Source of the DNA: CAYXVU01 sp964468725
GTDB lineage: Bacteria > Acidobacteriota > Blastocatellia > UBA7656
Reading direction: 5' to 3'
Length of the DNA stretch: 19,747 nucleotides
Assembly: GCA_964468725.1 (NCBI GenBank)
Contig: CAYXVU010000103.1
Span: forward strand, 1 to 19,747
Position 1 is the stretch's first letter. The number at the start of each line of letters is the position of its first letter. Of the stretch, positions 7,912 through 15,243 are shown piece after piece. The notes beneath the pieces were generated by a model. That model made no database searches, was not told where the DNA came from, and saw nothing but the letters and a program-made list of their open reading frames with translations. Both the position numbers and the translations under genes were made by a program.

Positions 7912-9930
7912 ATGAAAAAGCTCGCCCTGCTCTTTGCCCTGCTCGCCCTTCTGCCGAGTCACGACCGGGCGGCGACCAAAGCGCGCGCCGATGCAAATAC
8001 GCAAACGCTGCCGCGCTATGATCTGTCGGTCAACATTGTTCCCGACGCCCATCGCCTCGAAGCCACAGGCACGCTCTGGCTGCCTCCGGCCAGCGAAGCG
8101 CGCGCGCTGCTCACCCTCGGATTGAGCGATGTGATGCGCGATTTTCAAGTCACCGTCATAGAGCCGCAGGCCTGCGCCGGGGCGGTGCGGCTGGAAAAGA
8201 AAGAAGAGCGCAATAAAGCGGTGTTTTGGAACCTGTATCCGAAGGCTGCGATTCCGGCGGGCGCAGCCGTGCGATTGCAATTCTCCTATTCCGGAGGCGA
8301 AGAGGTTCGCTTCGTCTTTTACATCGGTGCGGAAGGTTCATTTGCAGGCGGCTTCAACACCCTCTGGTATCCGCAAATCGAAGGCAATGCTCGCAGCATC
8401 GGCAATCTGCGCTTTGCGGTTCCCGCAGGGTATCAGGTCATCGCCACCGGCAGACGCCAAAGCGCAGAGGCAGCAGAGAGTCAGGGCGATTTTCAGTTCG
8501 AAGTCACGCAGCCTTCGCTCTTCACCTTCGCGGCAGCGCAATACCACGTCGAACGGCGCACGAGTGCCGATGGCCGCACAACTGCCGCCTATCTGTTGCG
8601 CACTCGTCCGCGCATTGGCAATTACCTCGATCAATGCGTCAAAGTGATGAACGTCTTAACCGAAGAGTTTGGGCCGAATCCCTATGGCGATTTCGCGTTG
8701 GTGGAGACGCCCACAGAGCAATCGCGCAAAGCCGAATTCGCAGGCGCAAGCTTCGAAGGTTTCATCTTTTCGACTAGCGAGTTTCTCGATCAAGATTTCA
8801 ATACGGCTTATTACGGCCATGAAATCGCCCATCAATGGTGGGGCGTCTCCATCAGCAAAAAATCAGGCATGCGCGGCAGGATGATGCTCAACGAAGCGAT
8901 GGCGCAGTACGGTTCGCTGCGCGCCGTCGAAATTTTAGAGGGCGCTCGCGCCGCCGAACGTTATCGCCGCACCGGCTACCCCGGTTATGTCGACCTGCAA
9001 AATGCAACCGGCTACTTCATGATTGAAGCGGCGGGCTTCGATCAATCGCTCTCGGCTTTGCTCGACGGCCCCTATACGCGCATCATGGCCGACGGCAAAG
9101 GGTTTATCGTTTACGATATGTTGTCGCGATTAATCGGGCGCGAGAAGTTTCGCCGCATCTTGCACGGCATCACCAAACAGTATGCCGCCAGCCAAATTTC
9201 GTGGGATGAGTTTTTGCAAGCCATCCAAACCGGCGCGGGGATGGATTTGCAATGGTTCTATGAGCAATGGTTCGACCGCAAAGGCGCACCCGAATGGCAA
9301 GTGAGTTGGCAACCGGACGGCCACACCGTTCGCGGGACGATCACGCAGTCCGCGCCCTATTTTCGCGCTACGGTCGAGGTATTGATCGAAGGGGATGACT
9401 ATCAAACCGCTTTGCAGACTGTCGAATTGCGATCCGAGCGTACAGAGTTCGTCTTTCCTCTGACCTTTCGAGCGCGGTCGTTGACGGTTGATCCACACTT
9501 CTTTGTCCTCCATCGCACTCCCGAATGGCGCGCCCTGCAACCGGCTTTCCGCGCCAACTTGCGCGCCCGCGACGCTCGCGATAAGCAACAATCCGAAGAG
9601 GCCGAAACGATTCTCCGCGAGGCGCTGGCAGCCGTCACAGAGCCAGACCTTTATGGCGTGCGCTTCTCATTGGAATTTGCGATGGGGCAACTGTTGGTTG
9701 ATCGCAAGCGGTTTGCCGAAGCGAAGACCCATTTGCAATCGGCGCTGGCACAACCCACGCGCCGGAAAGAACTGCTGGCACGTGTCTATGTGTCGCTCGC
9801 CCACGCCGCCAAAGGCTTGAACGATGAAGCGCTGTTACGCGCCGCCCTCAGTGGCGCAGAGTCGGCGGTCGCAGCAACCGGAGAGGGCGTTGACGAAGTG
9901 CGCGAAGCTCGAAATTTGCTGGCAAAGTAA
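7912..9930 (+). CDS. secreted M1-family (gluzincin) zinc peptidase with helical C-terminal repeats
   Basis: A 672-residue protein. The ATG at 7912 opens a signal peptide (MKKLALLFALLALL); a TTG three codons earlier is less likely. No ribosome site is visible. An N-terminal beta domain runs to about residue 230 and the thermolysin-like domain from about 230 to 450. Zinc ligands are H303 and H307 of HEIAHQWWG and E328 in LNEAMAQY, with E304 catalytic. Between H307 and E328 there are 20 residues rather than the usual 18. The exopeptidase GxMEN motif is replaced by GASFEG (278-283). After about residue 540 the sequence turns into TPR-like helices instead of the ERAP-like C-terminal domain of PepN. 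It probably works outside the cytoplasm on peptides; whether it is an aminopeptidase is uncertain given the altered motif. The Sua5-type gene follows after 15 bases. Confidence 0.88.
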   Translation: MKKLALLFALLALLPSHDRAATKARADANTQTLPRYDLSVNIVPDAHRLEATGTLWLPPASEARALLTLGLSDVMRDFQVTVIEPQACAGAVRLEKKEERNKAVFWNLYPKAAIPAGAAVRLQFSYSGGEEVRFVFYIGAEGSFAGGFNTLWYPQIEGNARSIGNLRFAVPAGYQVIATGRRQSAEAAESQGDFQFEVTQPSLFTFAAAQYHVERRTSADGRTTAAYLLRTRPRIGNYLDQCVKVMNVLTEEFGPNPYGDFALVETPTEQSRKAEFAGASFEGFIFSTSEFLDQDFNTAYYGHEIAHQWWGVSISKKSGMRGRMMLNEAMAQYGSLRAVEILEGARAAERYRRTGYPGYVDLQNATGYFMIEAAGFDQSLSALLDGPYTRIMADGKGFIVYDMLSRLIGREKFRRILHGITKQYAASQISWDEFLQAIQTGAGMDLQWFYEQWFDRKGAPEWQVSWQPDGHTVRGTITQSAPYFRATVEVLIEGDDYQTALQTVELRSERTEFVFPLTFRARSLTVDPHFFVLHRTPEWRALQPAFRANLRARDARDKQQSEEAETILREALAAVTEPDLYGVRFSLEFAMGQLLVDRKRFAEAKTHLQSALAQPTRRKELLARVYVSLAHAAKGLNDEALLRAALSGAESAVAATGEGVDEVREARNLLAK

Positions 9931-9945
9931 GTAGACTACGCTCGC

Positions 9946-10968
9946 ATGACCGATACCCTCGTCATTGGCGTTGACGGCGAGCATCCACAAGCTGACGCCA
10001 TTGCAAAAGCCGCTGCCATCATTCAACGCGGCGGGCTGGTCGCCTTTCCGACCGAAACGGTTTACGGACTGGGAGCCAATGCGTTCGATGAAGCCGCCAT
10101 CAAGAGAATCTTCGTCGCCAAAGGCCGCCCTGCGGATAACCCGATCATCGTTCATGTCGCCAACCGCGCCATGCTCGAACGCGTTGCCACAGAAGTGAGC
10201 GATGCTGCCGCAGCATTGATCGAAGCCTTTTGGCCGGGGCCTCTCACCCTTGTTCTCAAACGCCAACCGGAGGTTGCGCCTTCAGTGAGCGCAGGACTCG
10301 ATACGGTTGCCGTCAGGATGCCGCAACACTCTATTGCGCTTGCCTTGATCGAAACCGCTGACCTGCCCATCGCTGCGCCGAGCGCCAATCGTTCCGGTCG
10401 GCCAAGCCCGACGCGCGCCGCCCATGTGTTGGAAGATTTAGGCGGACGGATTGACTTGATATTGGATGGCGGCGAAACACGCATCGGTATCGAATCAACA
10501 GTTGTGGATATGACAACCGATGCCCCGGTCATTTTGCGACCCGGTTGGATCACGCCCGAAGATGTGCAAGCGATCATCGGAGAGGTGCGGCTGTCGGGTT
10601 TGCACGCGGAGGCGCGGCGCTCGCCCGGCACGCGCTATCGCCATTATCGCCCGCAAGCGCCTATCGTGTTGGTGGAGAGAGCAACGCCGCAACGCCTGTA
10701 TGAGATTTGCGCTCAACGCCTGAAGACGGGCGCGGTCGCTTATCTCGGTCACACGCCGCTTGCCATAACAGATGCAAGGTTCTCAGCGATTCTGCTGAAG
10801 AACCGCCCTGAAGAGTATGCGCGCTCACTGTATGCTGCCCTGCGCGAGTTGGATGAAAAACGCCCGAGCGTCATCGTCATCGAAGCTATTGACGCTACCG
10901 GCGCAGGCGCGGCAGTGATGGATCGCTTGCGTCGCGCCGCCTCTGAAGAAGTGGCTGGTGATTCCTAA
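9946..10968 (+). CDS. sua5: threonylcarbamoyl-AMP synthase, Sua5 type (YrdC plus Sua5 domain)
   Basis: A 340-residue enzyme that makes threonylcarbamoyl-AMP from threonine, bicarbonate and ATP, the first step of the t6A37 modification of ANN-decoding tRNAs. The YrdC/TsaC domain occupies residues 15-200 with PTETVYGLG, K59 and R61 (AKGRPADNP) and S146/N148 (PSANRSG), which bind ATP and bicarbonate. The Sua5 C-terminal domain (about 205-335) starts with the linker SPGTRYRHYRPQAP. Length is close to that of other Sua5 proteins and longer than stand-alone TsaC (about 190). The start lies 15 bases after the M1 peptidase stop with no clear ribosome site, so it is probably cotranscribed. Functionally it belongs with tRNA maturation (TsaB/D/E elsewhere), not with the peptidase. 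Confidence 0.95.
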   Translation: MTDTLVIGVDGEHPQADAIAKAAAIIQRGGLVAFPTETVYGLGANAFDEAAIKRIFVAKGRPADNPIIVHVANRAMLERVATEVSDAAAALIEAFWPGPLTLVLKRQPEVAPSVSAGLDTVAVRMPQHSIALALIETADLPIAAPSANRSGRPSPTRAAHVLEDLGGRIDLILDGGETRIGIESTVVDMTTDAPVILRPGWITPEDVQAIIGEVRLSGLHAEARRSPGTRYRHYRPQAPIVLVERATPQRLYEICAQRLKTGAVAYLGHTPLAITDARFSAILLKNRPEEYARSLYAALRELDEKRPSVIVIEAIDATGAGAAVMDRLRRAASEEVAGDS

Positions 10969-10989
10969 TCGGTGACGTTTCCGAGCAGC

Positions 10990-11009
10990 GGCTTGCAGTC
11001 TCGCAAGCC
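10990..11009. terminator. stem-loop between convergent sua5 and ribF
   Basis: GGCTTGC, loop AGTCTC, GCAAGCC forms a perfect 7-bp hairpin 22 bases after the sua5 stop, followed by TTCT. It sits in the 106-base gap between two convergent genes. A second small hairpin GAAGC-GTCGT-GCTTC is at 11032-11046. CTTGCGACTG at 11021-11030 could also pair with the right part of the first hairpin. No long U tract is present on either strand, so terminator function is a guess from position. Confidence 0.4.
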
Positions 11010-11074
11010 TTCTACAAATGCTTGCGACTGTGAAGCGTCGTGCTTCTCGTGCGGCTTACCCTTTGCGTTGAGAG

Positions 11075-12031
11075 TTAGCGAAAGGTCAGGTTGCGTTGCA
11101 GCCAAGCGGTTTCGAAATAGCGCACCGCGCGCCGATAATCCCGGTCAATCTGTGCGCGCAGAGCGTCTACGGAGTCAAACTTCTTTTCATCGCGCAAGCG
11201 ATGCAGAAAGCGCACGCGAATCTTCTCGCCATAAATCTCGCGGTCGAAATCTATCACGTGCGTTTCAACCGTGACATCGCTATCGCCGCCGAAAGTCGGG
11301 CGATGACCGATATTGGTCAGCGAACGCCGCCATTCGCCTTCAAGCAAGGTCAGGGTCACATAAACGCCGTTGGCGGGCAGCACGGCATTGTGCGGTTTCA
11401 AATTGGCTGTTGCAAATCCGATCTGTCCTTTGCCGATTTTTCGACCTTCGATGACACGGCTTTCGATGCCATACGGTCGTCCGAGCATGCGGCGCGCAAG
11501 GTTGACGCGACCCGCGCTCAATAAGCGTCGAATCATGGTGGAACTGACGCGCCGCGAACGCAATAAGACTTCGGGCACTTCTTCGGCAATGCGGTGCAAG
11601 CGATTGGCCACCTCTTGCAGCAGGGCGTACCGGCCTTCGCGGTTGTGGCCGAACGCGAAGCCCTGTCCGAGATAGACCTCTTGCGCCTGCAAGCGACCGA
11701 AGAGGGTTGCCAACAGAAATTCTTCGGCGCTCACCAGCGAAAAATCGGGGGTGAAATGGATGACGAGGACCTGCTCAATACCCAAACCTTTCAAGCCTTC
11801 CATCTTCTGTTCGAAGGTTTGCAGCAAAGGCGGCGCGGTCTCCGGGTGAATGACGGCGCGCGGGTGCGGGTCGAAGGTGACGACGGTTGCGGCCTGTCCG
11901 GTTTGAGCAGCGCGCGCTCGGACGCGTGCGATGATGGCTTGATGGCCGAGATGCAACCCATCAAAGACGCCCATCGTGACAATCGTGGACGTTCTGATCT
12001 GCGGGTCTTCGAGATTGCGAAAAACCTTCAT
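11075..12031 (-). CDS. ribF: bifunctional riboflavin kinase / FAD synthetase
   Basis: A 318-residue cytoplasmic enzyme that phosphorylates riboflavin to FMN and adenylates FMN to FAD. The N-terminal adenylyltransferase domain (about 1-185) has the nucleotidyl-transferase motif GVFDGLHLGHQ near residue 22, GQGFAFGHNREG, and RVSSTMIRRLL. The C-terminal kinase domain (about 185-310) has NIGHRPTFGG, the catalytic-glutamate region VETHVIDFDREIYG and the usual LRDEKKFDS. The flavin/ATP-binding GFPTAN motif reads GFATAN: A207 replaces proline, while the Thr and Asn are kept. The ATG at 12031 has a weak AAGAAG upstream. It is last in a run of three minus-strand genes and lies 73 bases from the PhnP-like gene. 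No FMN riboswitch is seen. Confidence 0.95.
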   Translation of the reverse strand: MKVFRNLEDPQIRTSTIVTMGVFDGLHLGHQAIIARVRARAAQTGQAATVVTFDPHPRAVIHPETAPPLLQTFEQKMEGLKGLGIEQVLVIHFTPDFSLVSAEEFLLATLFGRLQAQEVYLGQGFAFGHNREGRYALLQEVANRLHRIAEEVPEVLLRSRRVSSTMIRRLLSAGRVNLARRMLGRPYGIESRVIEGRKIGKGQIGFATANLKPHNAVLPANGVYVTLTLLEGEWRRSLTNIGHRPTFGGDSDVTVETHVIDFDREIYGEKIRVRFLHRLRDEKKFDSVDALRAQIDRDYRRAVRYFETAWLQRNLTFR

Positions 12032-12053
12032 GCTTCTTTACCGAAACAAACGG

Positions 12054-12072
12054 GACGGTGAAACTCGCCGTC
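12054..12072 (-). other. small hairpin upstream of ribF
   Basis: GACGGTGA, loop AAC, TCGCCGTC on the + strand makes an 8-bp stem with one G-T pair in the 73-base gap between the PhnP-like gene and ribF. On the transcript (minus) strand it starts 33 bases after the metallo-hydrolase stop and ends 22 bases before the ribF ATG. It could weaken read-through or stabilise a processed end; no U tract follows. Confidence 0.3.
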
Positions 12073-12104
12073 TATCAACCAAACGGCCTTCCGCCCGTAC
12101 CCTC

Positions 12105-12860
12105 TCATGGCAACTCTACGCTCAGCCTGTCGTAGGCGATTCCGACATTGGCGGGCAGGCGCTTGCTGATCTCTGCGTGTTTGATGTCATGCGAAATGTG
12201 CGTCAGCAAGGCGCGGCGCGGTTTGATCTGTTCAATGTAGCCGAGCGCCTGCTCCAAAGAGAGATGCGTCGGATGAGATTTGAGCCGCAGGGCATCGAGA
12301 ATCAATAGCTCAAGCCCCGATAATTTTGTGCGTGCCGCTTCGGGAATCTCTTGGCAATCGGTCACGTAAGCAAAATCGTTGATGCGAAACGCCGTCACCG
12401 GCAAACGGCCATGCAAAACAGTGAGCGGTTGCACATCGAGGCCGAGGAGATGAAACTCCCCTTCGATTCGATGGGCAATGATGCGCGGCACGCCGGGATA
12501 GGAAGCCGGTTCGAAGGCGTAGGCATAGACGCGGCGCAATCCTCGCCAAGTAATATCGGAAGCGAAACAGGCGAGCGCACCATGACGAAACATGAGCGGG
12601 CGGGCATCATCCAAACCGAAACAATGATCGGCGTGCGCGTGCGTAAATAAGACGGCATCGAGTTGCTTCAACCCGATGCCGAGCGCCTGTTGGCGGAAGT
12701 CGGTTGAGGTATCAATGATGATGCAATGGGCGGCATGTTCAATCAGCAAAGAGGTGCGCAATCGTTTGTCGCGCGGGTCATCGGATAGGCAGGTTTCGCA
12801 TTCGCAACCGATGGAGGGGACGCCGACCGATGTGCCTGTGCCGAGAAAGGTAAGTCTCAT
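12105..12860 (-). CDS. PhnP-like metallo-beta-lactamase-fold hydrolase
   Basis: A 251-residue cytoplasmic hydrolase of the metallo-beta-lactamase fold. The metal motif HAHADH has H74, H76, D78 and H79; later ligands are the Asp in YVTDCQEIP and the His in LLTHISHD. The N-terminal loop GTSVGVPSIGCECETC carries C19, C21 and C24, the structural zinc-binding CxCxxC seen in PhnP (phosphoribosyl 1,2-cyclic phosphate phosphodiesterase). No other phosphonate (phn) gene is near, so the true substrate is open; many such proteins outside phn operons are unassigned phosphodiesterases. Its ATG overlaps the stop of the upstream DUF1844 gene (ATGA, 12860-12857), which implies coupled translation and explains the lack of a good ribosome site. 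Confidence 0.88.
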   Translation of the reverse strand: MRLTFLGTGTSVGVPSIGCECETCLSDDPRDKRLRTSLLIEHAAHCIIIDTSTDFRQQALGIGLKQLDAVLFTHAHADHCFGLDDARPLMFRHGALACFASDITWRGLRRVYAYAFEPASYPGVPRIIAHRIEGEFHLLGLDVQPLTVLHGRLPVTAFRINDFAYVTDCQEIPEAARTKLSGLELLILDALRLKSHPTHLSLEQALGYIEQIKPRRALLTHISHDIKHAEISKRLPANVGIAYDRLSVELP

Positions 12861-13360
12861 TGCGGTTTTGACAGGGCAACGTACTGCATGCGCAATTCGG
12901 TAAGGATGCCTTCGAGCATCGCCTCCTCTTGCAGCGCGAGGTTGCCGTGCGTCTTTTGCTGCAATACGCCAAGCAGATCAATCATGCGCCGCGCCGCTTC
13001 GAGGTCTATCTCGATGGCTTCGCCCGTCGGGCTTTCGATCAGCCCCATATACATTGCGGCTTCAACGGCCAGCATGTTCAGCAAGCTGATAAACAGTTCG
13101 CTCGGCGTATGGGGCGCGGAAGACGAGGGCGCGGCGGCTTCCGTTTCTTCTACCGTCTGTTTGGCTTCCTGAGCCTCTTTGCGGCTCACCCCTTCAGAAA
13201 ACGAAAGCACTTTGGCGGGTTCGGCTTCAGCAGCCTCTATGGGTTGAGCATCAGGAATGGTTTTGATTTCGCTCTCGGCTGCCGGGTCGCGGGGGGTGCC
13301 GTCCGGATTGAATTTTCTGCGGTCGCTAATCTTATAGGTTTTCTCTTTCTCATCACTCAT
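12857..13360 (-). CDS. DUF1844-domain protein
   Basis: A 167-residue protein of unknown function. The N-terminus (KISDRRKFNPDGTPRD, about 10-26) and the C-terminal helical part (about 90-165: ELFISLLNMLAVEAAMYMG, then RRMIDLLGVLQQKTHGNLALQEEAMLEGILTELRMQYV, described here in pieces) match what I know of DUF1844. The middle, about 30-90, is acidic, Ala/Glu-rich and probably disordered. There is no signal peptide. Of three possible starts (GTG 13366, ATG 13363, ATG 13360) the last is chosen because AGGTG lies five bases before it. It leads a minus-strand run with the PhnP-like hydrolase (4-bp overlap) and ribF, and an extended -10 lies at 13414-13406. Function cannot be stated; the context gives only a link to nucleotide or flavin metabolism. 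Confidence 0.85.
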   Translation of the reverse strand: MSDEKEKTYKISDRRKFNPDGTPRDPAAESEIKTIPDAQPIEAAEAEPAKVLSFSEGVSRKEAQEAKQTVEETEAAAPSSSAPHTPSELFISLLNMLAVEAAMYMGLIESPTGEAIEIDLEAARRMIDLLGVLQQKTHGNLALQEEAMLEGILTELRMQYVALSKPQ

Positions 13361-13405
13361 CATCACACCTATGCGATTGGGCTGAACGTCATCTTAAAGC
13401 ACGTT

Positions 13406-13414
13406 ATGCTAACA
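13406..13414 (-). promoter_or_regulatory. candidate extended -10 for the DUF1844-PhnP-ribF run
   Basis: TGTTAGCAT on the minus strand resembles an extended -10 (TGn plus TAGCAT). Predicted initiation near 13399 gives a leader of about 39 bases to the ATG at 13360. No clear -35 is present. Confidence 0.3.
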
Positions 13415-13452
13415 CCAAAAACGGGCAGTGGCCAGTGGTCGAGTCAGCCGAG

Positions 13453-13482
13453 TTGTGCTCTGCGCCAACCCTCTTGTAGAGT
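13453..13482 (+). promoter_or_regulatory. candidate mazG promoter, TTGTGC-18-TAGAGT
   Basis: A -35-like TTGTGC (13453-13458) and a -10-like TAGAGT (13477-13482) are 18 bases apart. Transcription would begin at about 13489-13490, that is on the mazG ATG, so the message could be leaderless. Confidence 0.35.
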
Positions 13483-13489
13483 TCGAGGC

Positions 13490-14323
13490 ATGATGGAGTC
13501 CTCGTATACAAAGGCTGGAGAGCGATTCGAAGAATTGGTGGCTCTCATTCGCCGACTGCGCGCTCCGGGCGGCTGTCCATGGGATCGTGAGCAAACGCAT
13601 GAGACGCTCAAACCGATGCTGCTCGAAGAAGCCTACGAAGTGATTGAAGCCCTTGATGATGGCGACGATGAAGAGTTGACCGGCGAACTCGGCGACTTGC
13701 TCTTGCAGGTCGTCTTTCATTCGCAAATCGCCGCCGAAGAGGGGCGCTTCACGGTTGCCGAGGTCATCGAGCGCGTTGCGGCGAAGATGATTCGCCGCCA
13801 TCCGCATGTCTTCGGCGAAGAGACGGCGCAAGACTCCGGCGAGGTGCTGCGCAACTGGGAGGCATTGAAGGCCGCAGAACGAGCTGCCAAAGGCCAGTCT
13901 ATAGAGGCGGCTTCGATGCTCGATAGCGTCTCTGCGAAGTTGCCTGCCGTGATGGAAGCCTTTCAAATGACGACCAAGGTTTCGCGTGTGGACTTTGATT
14001 GGCCGAACCCGGCTGCGGTGTTGGAGAAACTCGACGAAGAGGTGGACGAGTTGAAGGGGGCGCTCGCGCATCCGTCCCCTTCACCGCAAGCGATCTATGA
14101 AGAGATCGGCGATCTGCTCTTCGTCGCCGTCAATGTAGCGCGCCTCGTTGGCGTTGACCCGGAGAGCGCCCTCAAAGCGTCGAATCGAAAGTTTCGCCGC
14201 CGCTTTCGCTTCATCGAAGACCGGCTGCGCGAACAAGGTCGCCAACCCGCTGACTCCAATCACATCGAGATGAACGAGTTGTGGGAAGCAGCGAAAAGAA
14301 AAGAGAAGGAAGGTTCGGACTAA
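13490..14323 (+). CDS. mazG: nucleoside triphosphate pyrophosphohydrolase MazG
   Basis: A 277-residue tandem-domain MazG that hydrolyses (d)NTPs to the monophosphate and pyrophosphate, thought to clean the nucleotide pool and, in E. coli, to lower ppGpp during starvation. The first domain has RAPGGCPWDREQTH and the metal motif E46, E47, E50, E66 and D69. The second has E183, E184 and E187 with E204, E205 and D208 (EEIGDLLF). The length is close to E. coli MazG (263). The frame is open far upstream, to 12929, but that part is antisense to the DUF1844 gene; homology begins right after the paired ATGs at 13490 and 13493. GAGG lies four bases before the second ATG, so that one is also possible. 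A TauE/SafE permease follows after 22 bases. Confidence 0.95.
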   Translation: MMESSYTKAGERFEELVALIRRLRAPGGCPWDREQTHETLKPMLLEEAYEVIEALDDGDDEELTGELGDLLLQVVFHSQIAAEEGRFTVAEVIERVAAKMIRRHPHVFGEETAQDSGEVLRNWEALKAAERAAKGQSIEAASMLDSVSAKLPAVMEAFQMTTKVSRVDFDWPNPAAVLEKLDEEVDELKGALAHPSPSPQAIYEEIGDLLFVAVNVARLVGVDPESALKASNRKFRRRFRFIEDRLREQGRQPADSNHIEMNELWEAAKRKEKEGSD

Positions 14324-14345
14324 CCCTCAACGGAATTCTTGCGGC

Positions 14346-15080
14346 ATGTTGACCACAGAGATTGTACTCCTCAGCCTTGCGGTCATCGTCGTGGCGTTTC
14401 TCTATTCGAGCGTCGGTCATGCCGGAGCATCGGGTTATATCGCAACCATGGCGCTATTCGGCATCGCGGCAGCAACCATCAGGCCGACGGCCTTGATCTT
14501 GAATATCATGGTGGCCTCTATCGGAGCCTATCAATTTTGGCGCGCCGGACACTTTTCGTGGCAACTCTTCTGGCCGTTTGCTCTGCTTTCGATTCCGCTG
14601 GCGTTTGTGGGCGGGTATATTAGTTTGCCGACGCACCTTTTGAAAATCCTGATCGGCCTTACCCTACTCTATTCGGCGGTTCGCTTCTTCATCAACCCGA
14701 AAGAGCAAGAGGACATTCGTCCGCCTGCGCGAGCGGCAGCCTTGACGGCGGGCGGCGCACTCGGTCTGCTTTCGGGGCTGACCGGCACAGGCGGAGGCAT
14801 CTTCTTAACCCCGTTGATGATCTTTATGAAATGGGCGAAGACCAAGTCAGTTGCCGCCATCTCGGTGGTGTTCATTCTCGTCAATTCCATATCCGGCTTG
14901 TTGGGCATGATTATCAGTACAAAGAGCGTGCCCTCGCTGGCGTTGTGGTTATTGCCCGCAGCCTTGATTGGCGGCACGGCAGGTTCGTATCTGGGCAGTA
15001 ACCGATTCTCGCCTGCAATAATCAAACGCCTCCTCTCCGTCGTGTTATTGATGGCCGCCTATAAACTGATTTTTCAATAA
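14346..15080 (+). CDS. TauE/SafE (TSUP) family membrane permease
   Basis: A 244-residue inner-membrane protein with about eight hydrophobic segments in two related halves, the usual size and layout for TSUP permeases. The first half carries VGHAGASGY (near residues 23-31), and the second the corresponding GLTGTGGGIFLTPLM. Members export or import sulfite, sulfoacetate, taurine-derived or other organic anions; the substrate cannot be deduced and no sulfur-metabolism gene is near. The ATG at 14346 comes 22 bases after the mazG stop with no strong ribosome site, so cotranscription with mazG is likely. Confidence 0.9.
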   Translation: MLTTEIVLLSLAVIVVAFLYSSVGHAGASGYIATMALFGIAAATIRPTALILNIMVASIGAYQFWRAGHFSWQLFWPFALLSIPLAFVGGYISLPTHLLKILIGLTLLYSAVRFFINPKEQEDIRPPARAAALTAGGALGLLSGLTGTGGGIFLTPLMIFMKWAKTKSVAAISVVFILVNSISGLLGMIISTKSVPSLALWLLPAALIGGTAGSYLGSNRFSPAIIKRLLSVVLLMAAYKLIFQ

Positions 15081-15105
15081 CTGACGCGACCCAATTGCAT
15101 TTGGC

Positions 15106-15144
15106 CGAGGGCAAAACGCGGGCTAATAGAATGCTTCGCCCTCG
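15106..15144 (+). terminator. weak inverted repeat after the TSUP gene
   Basis: CGAGGGC (15106-15112) and GCCCTCG (15138-15144) form a 7-bp stem with a 25-base loop, 25 bases after the TSUP stop. The large loop and lack of a U tract make termination uncertain. Confidence 0.25.
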
Positions 15145-15171
15145 ACCCAATCAACCAGTCAACTCCATTGC

Positions 15172-15200
15172 TTGAACCCGTCACCGGCAAATGCTACGAT
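15172..15200 (+). promoter_or_regulatory. cstA promoter, TTGAAC-17-TACGAT with extended -10
   Basis: TTGAAC (15172-15177) and TACGAT (15195-15200) are 17 bases apart, and TGC directly precedes the -10. This is the best-formed promoter in the window. Initiation near 15207 leaves about 37 bases of leader holding the ribosome site AAGGAG at 15231-15236. Confidence 0.6.
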
Positions 15201-15243
15201 GCCGCCCGCTCAAATTCAGTCTGACCAATCAAGGAGTCGTCCG

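Noticed and set aside
12032..12104. FMN riboswitch in front of ribF
   Set aside because: The gap has only 73 bases with one 8-bp hairpin; the conserved multi-helix RFN element is not present.
12929..13489. 5' extension of the mazG frame by 187 codons
   Set aside because: It is antisense to the DUF1844 gene and unlike MazG; homology begins immediately after the ATG pair at 13490.
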